Positions 4,944 through 6,605 of a DNA stretch of 6,605 nucleotides are shown here, one piece after another. The DNA is from an uncultured Phaeodactylibacter sp. (GTDB lineage: Bacteria > Bacteroidota > Bacteroidia > Chitinophagales > Saprospiraceae). Position 1 is the first letter of the stretch. Every line of letters begins with the position of its first letter. The notes under the pieces are model-generated. The model made no database searches and had not been told where the DNA came from. It saw nothing but the letters and a program-made list of their open reading frames with translations. The position numbers and the translations under genes were made by a program. The stretch covers positions 1-6,605 of the forward strand of contig CAJXXJ010000226.1 of the NCBI GenBank assembly GCA_913062745.1. The letters are read 5' to 3'.

Positions 4944-6605
4944 ATGATGAGACGACTACTTAACCCTTCCGTATGGACGCCCTGCTCCATCATCCTGCTC
5001 TTGCTGATGATGGCGCCCCGGTTGTCCGCTGCGGAGCCTTCGGGCAACAAAAACACACCCTGCCTTTATGACGCGCCGGGGGCAATAGCCTCCTCCGTGA
5101 TTGACACCATTCCTGCTGACATCAGCGTGGCCGGGCGGTGTGAAATTCCGGTCGGGGATACCATCCGCTTTGTCAATATGATGACGATGGACACCATCCT
5201 TGTCCCGCCGGTGGACAGCACCTCCAGCAGCGGCATGATTGGCGGCCTCCTTGATTTCTGCGCCGGCGATACCATCTGGCGGATCTGGCGGGGCACTTTC
5301 CCATCGGATATGTCGATGGTGGAAGAAATACAGCGAATCGTCGTAGGCCCGGATATGACTGATCCGGTCTCCAACTTTTCCATTCAGCTGGATACGGTGG
5401 TCAGCTGCCGGGATGCACAGTCCGCCTATGCAGGCTGGTTTTCCAACCGCAACCTGGCTATTGTCTCCAACCGTTTCGATTGTTCGGGTATCGCTGAGAT
5501 CGACGATGACTCCCCCGGAAGTAATTTCTCCTTTGGCTCCTGTGACACGCTGAACGTCACCTGGACCCTGACGGACTCCTGTGGTAATACCTCTGACATC
5601 GTTGGCCGTTTCATCACCGTGGATGATGAAGCGCCCATACTGATGAATGTGCCGGATACCCTGACGGTAGGCTGCGACACCGTATCGCAATACCTGATGA
5701 ACAACCCGCCATCCATGGTCACCGTAGATGACTGCGAGCCGGGGCTGGTACCGACCTTTACGCAGGACTCGCTGCCCGTAGGCTCACAGTGCCCGGACGG
5801 GCGGGAGTACAACCTGAGGCGGACCTGGACCGTTTCTGATTCCTGCGGCAACAGTACGCAGGCTGTACAACTGATAAGGGTGAGAGACCAGGCACCCCCG
5901 AGCTTCACCCCGCCAATGGATATCACCATATCCTGCGATGTGAACATAGACGACCTCAGTATAGTAGGCGACGTGACCGACACCCTGGATAATTGCGGGG
6001 GGCCGATCAGCCTGTTCTATAATGATGTCATTATCCCGGTTCCGGATACCTGCGACAACTTCTTCTTCGTACGGCGGCAGTGGACCGCCGAAGACGTTTG
6101 TGGCAACAGTCTCAATATTGCGCAGGATATCACCGTGAGGGATACCACCCCCCCTTCCTTCCTGGTGCCGGCAGACACGACGGTCAACTGCGGAGAAGAA
6201 AACAACTTCGCTATCACGGGCTTGCCGACGCTGATTACCGACAACTGCTCAGGGCCCGGGGATATTGAAAGCGGAATATTTTCCGAAACCATTATTGCGG
6301 GAAGCTGCGAGAACAACTATACCATCAAGCGTACCTGGCGCGTAGTGGATGAATGCGGCAACGACAGCCTGCAGGTACAGCATATTACAGTTATCGATAC
6401 GATAGCCCCGGCCTTTAGTCAGCTGGCTAACGACCGCATCATTGTGTGTATGCAGGGCATCAACCTGGAAGAAGAGTACGAAAGCTGGGTCGATTTTCAC
6501 GGCGGTGCGGTTGCTTCCGACTTTTGTACCATAGATGATGACCTGGAGTGGAGAGCCATCGATGTTGCTACCGGGCTGCCGGTGGGCAGCATGCCGTCTT
6601 ACAGC
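4944..6605 (+). CDS. Large secreted HYR-like repeat protein (5' part)
   Basis: An open frame of 554 codons from ATG 4944 (or the adjacent ATG 4947) runs off the right edge with no stop. Residues 1-30 form a signal peptide: MMRRLLN, a hydrophobic core at about 15-24, then a likely cleavage near LSAA (27-30). A leader of about 120 residues follows. Then come repeats of 85-89 residues whose first cysteines are C155, C244, C331, C416 and C502; four are complete and the fifth is cut off. Each has four cysteines: an early V-x-C, a DC or DNC, an SC or TC before a (R)xW strand, and the conserved D-x-CGN (C213, C301, C386, C471), followed by an ITV-D--AP linker. This matches four-cysteine HYR-like domains of large Bacteroidota surface proteins; the cysteines suggest two disulfides per unit. 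Such proteins usually end in a type IX secretion or gliding-associated C-terminal domain, not visible here. The likely role is adhesion or surface structure. Confidence 0.85.
   Translation, partial: MMRRLLNPSVWTPCSIILLLLMMAPRLSAAEPSGNKNTPCLYDAPGAIASSVIDTIPADISVAGRCEIPVGDTIRFVNMMTMDTILVPPVDSTSSSGMIGGLLDFCAGDTIWRIWRGTFPSDMSMVEEIQRIVVGPDMTDPVSNFSIQLDTVVSCRDAQSAYAGWFSNRNLAIVSNRFDCSGIAEIDDDSPGSNFSFGSCDTLNVTWTLTDSCGNTSDIVGRFITVDDEAPILMNVPDTLTVGCDTVSQYLMNNPPSMVTVDDCEPGLVPTFTQDSLPVGSQCPDGREYNLRRTWTVSDSCGNSTQAVQLIRVRDQAPPSFTPPMDITISCDVNIDDLSIVGDVTDTLDNCGGPISLFYNDVIIPVPDTCDNFFFVRRQWTAEDVCGNSLNIAQDITVRDTTPPSFLVPADTTVNCGEENNFAITGLPTLITDNCSGPGDIESGIFSETIIAGSCENNYTIKRTWRVVDECGNDSLQVQHITVIDTIAPAFSQLANDRIIVCMQGINLEEEYESWVDFHGGAVASDFCTIDDDLEWRAIDVATGLPVGSMPSYS

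Noticed and set aside
4956..5690. Minus-strand open frame (244 codons)
   Set aside because: It is antisense to the surface protein, which has a signal peptide and periodic cysteine repeats on the plus strand.
1..6605. tRNA, rRNA, CRISPR array or insertion sequence
   Set aside because: I looked in the gene-free stretches and found no cloverleaf, evenly spaced direct repeats, terminal inverted repeats with a transposase, or integrase-like frame.

Overview
The window looks like ordinary chromosome from a member of the Bacteroidota, most likely the Saprospiria (Lewinella/Phaeodactylibacter type). Four things suggest this. The ExbD and NodB-type deacetylase sequences are of the Bacteroidota style. 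Start codons mostly lack Shine-Dalgarno sequences, and TAnnTTTG-like -7 boxes are present. A long secreted protein is built from four-cysteine HYR-like repeats. The genus-level guess comes from family knowledge and is inference.

Layout. Positions 1-886 (minus, running off the left edge) hold nearly all of a tocopherol-cyclase-like protein. It diverges from an ExbD/TolR-type biopolymer transporter at 976-1509 (plus) across an 89-bp gap that could hold both promoters. ExbD converges on a NodB-type polysaccharide deacetylase at 1597-2247 (minus). The 87-bp gap between them contains a good terminator for the deacetylase and a second hairpin. A 322-bp gene-free region (2248-2569) separates the deacetylase from divergently transcribed gltX (glutamyl-tRNA synthetase, 2570-4314, plus). 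It has a candidate -7 box facing each way. gltX is followed after 22 bp by a 67-residue charged protein (4337-4540), probably co-transcribed. A 403-bp stretch without a confident gene follows. The last gene (4944 to the right edge, plus) is the start of a large secreted adhesin-like protein with four complete repeats and part of a fifth.

The two most notable points are both in gltX. The reading frame is broken by an apparent one-base deletion near 2643, at the third position of a Leu codon. The protein also carries an insertion of about 77 residues between the usual catalytic-domain motif and the KLSKR loop. The window's genes do not form one pathway: tRNA charging, cell-wall or glycan editing, energy transduction to the outer membrane and surface adhesion sit side by side. 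I found no mobile element, CRISPR array, RNA gene or clear new multi-gene system.
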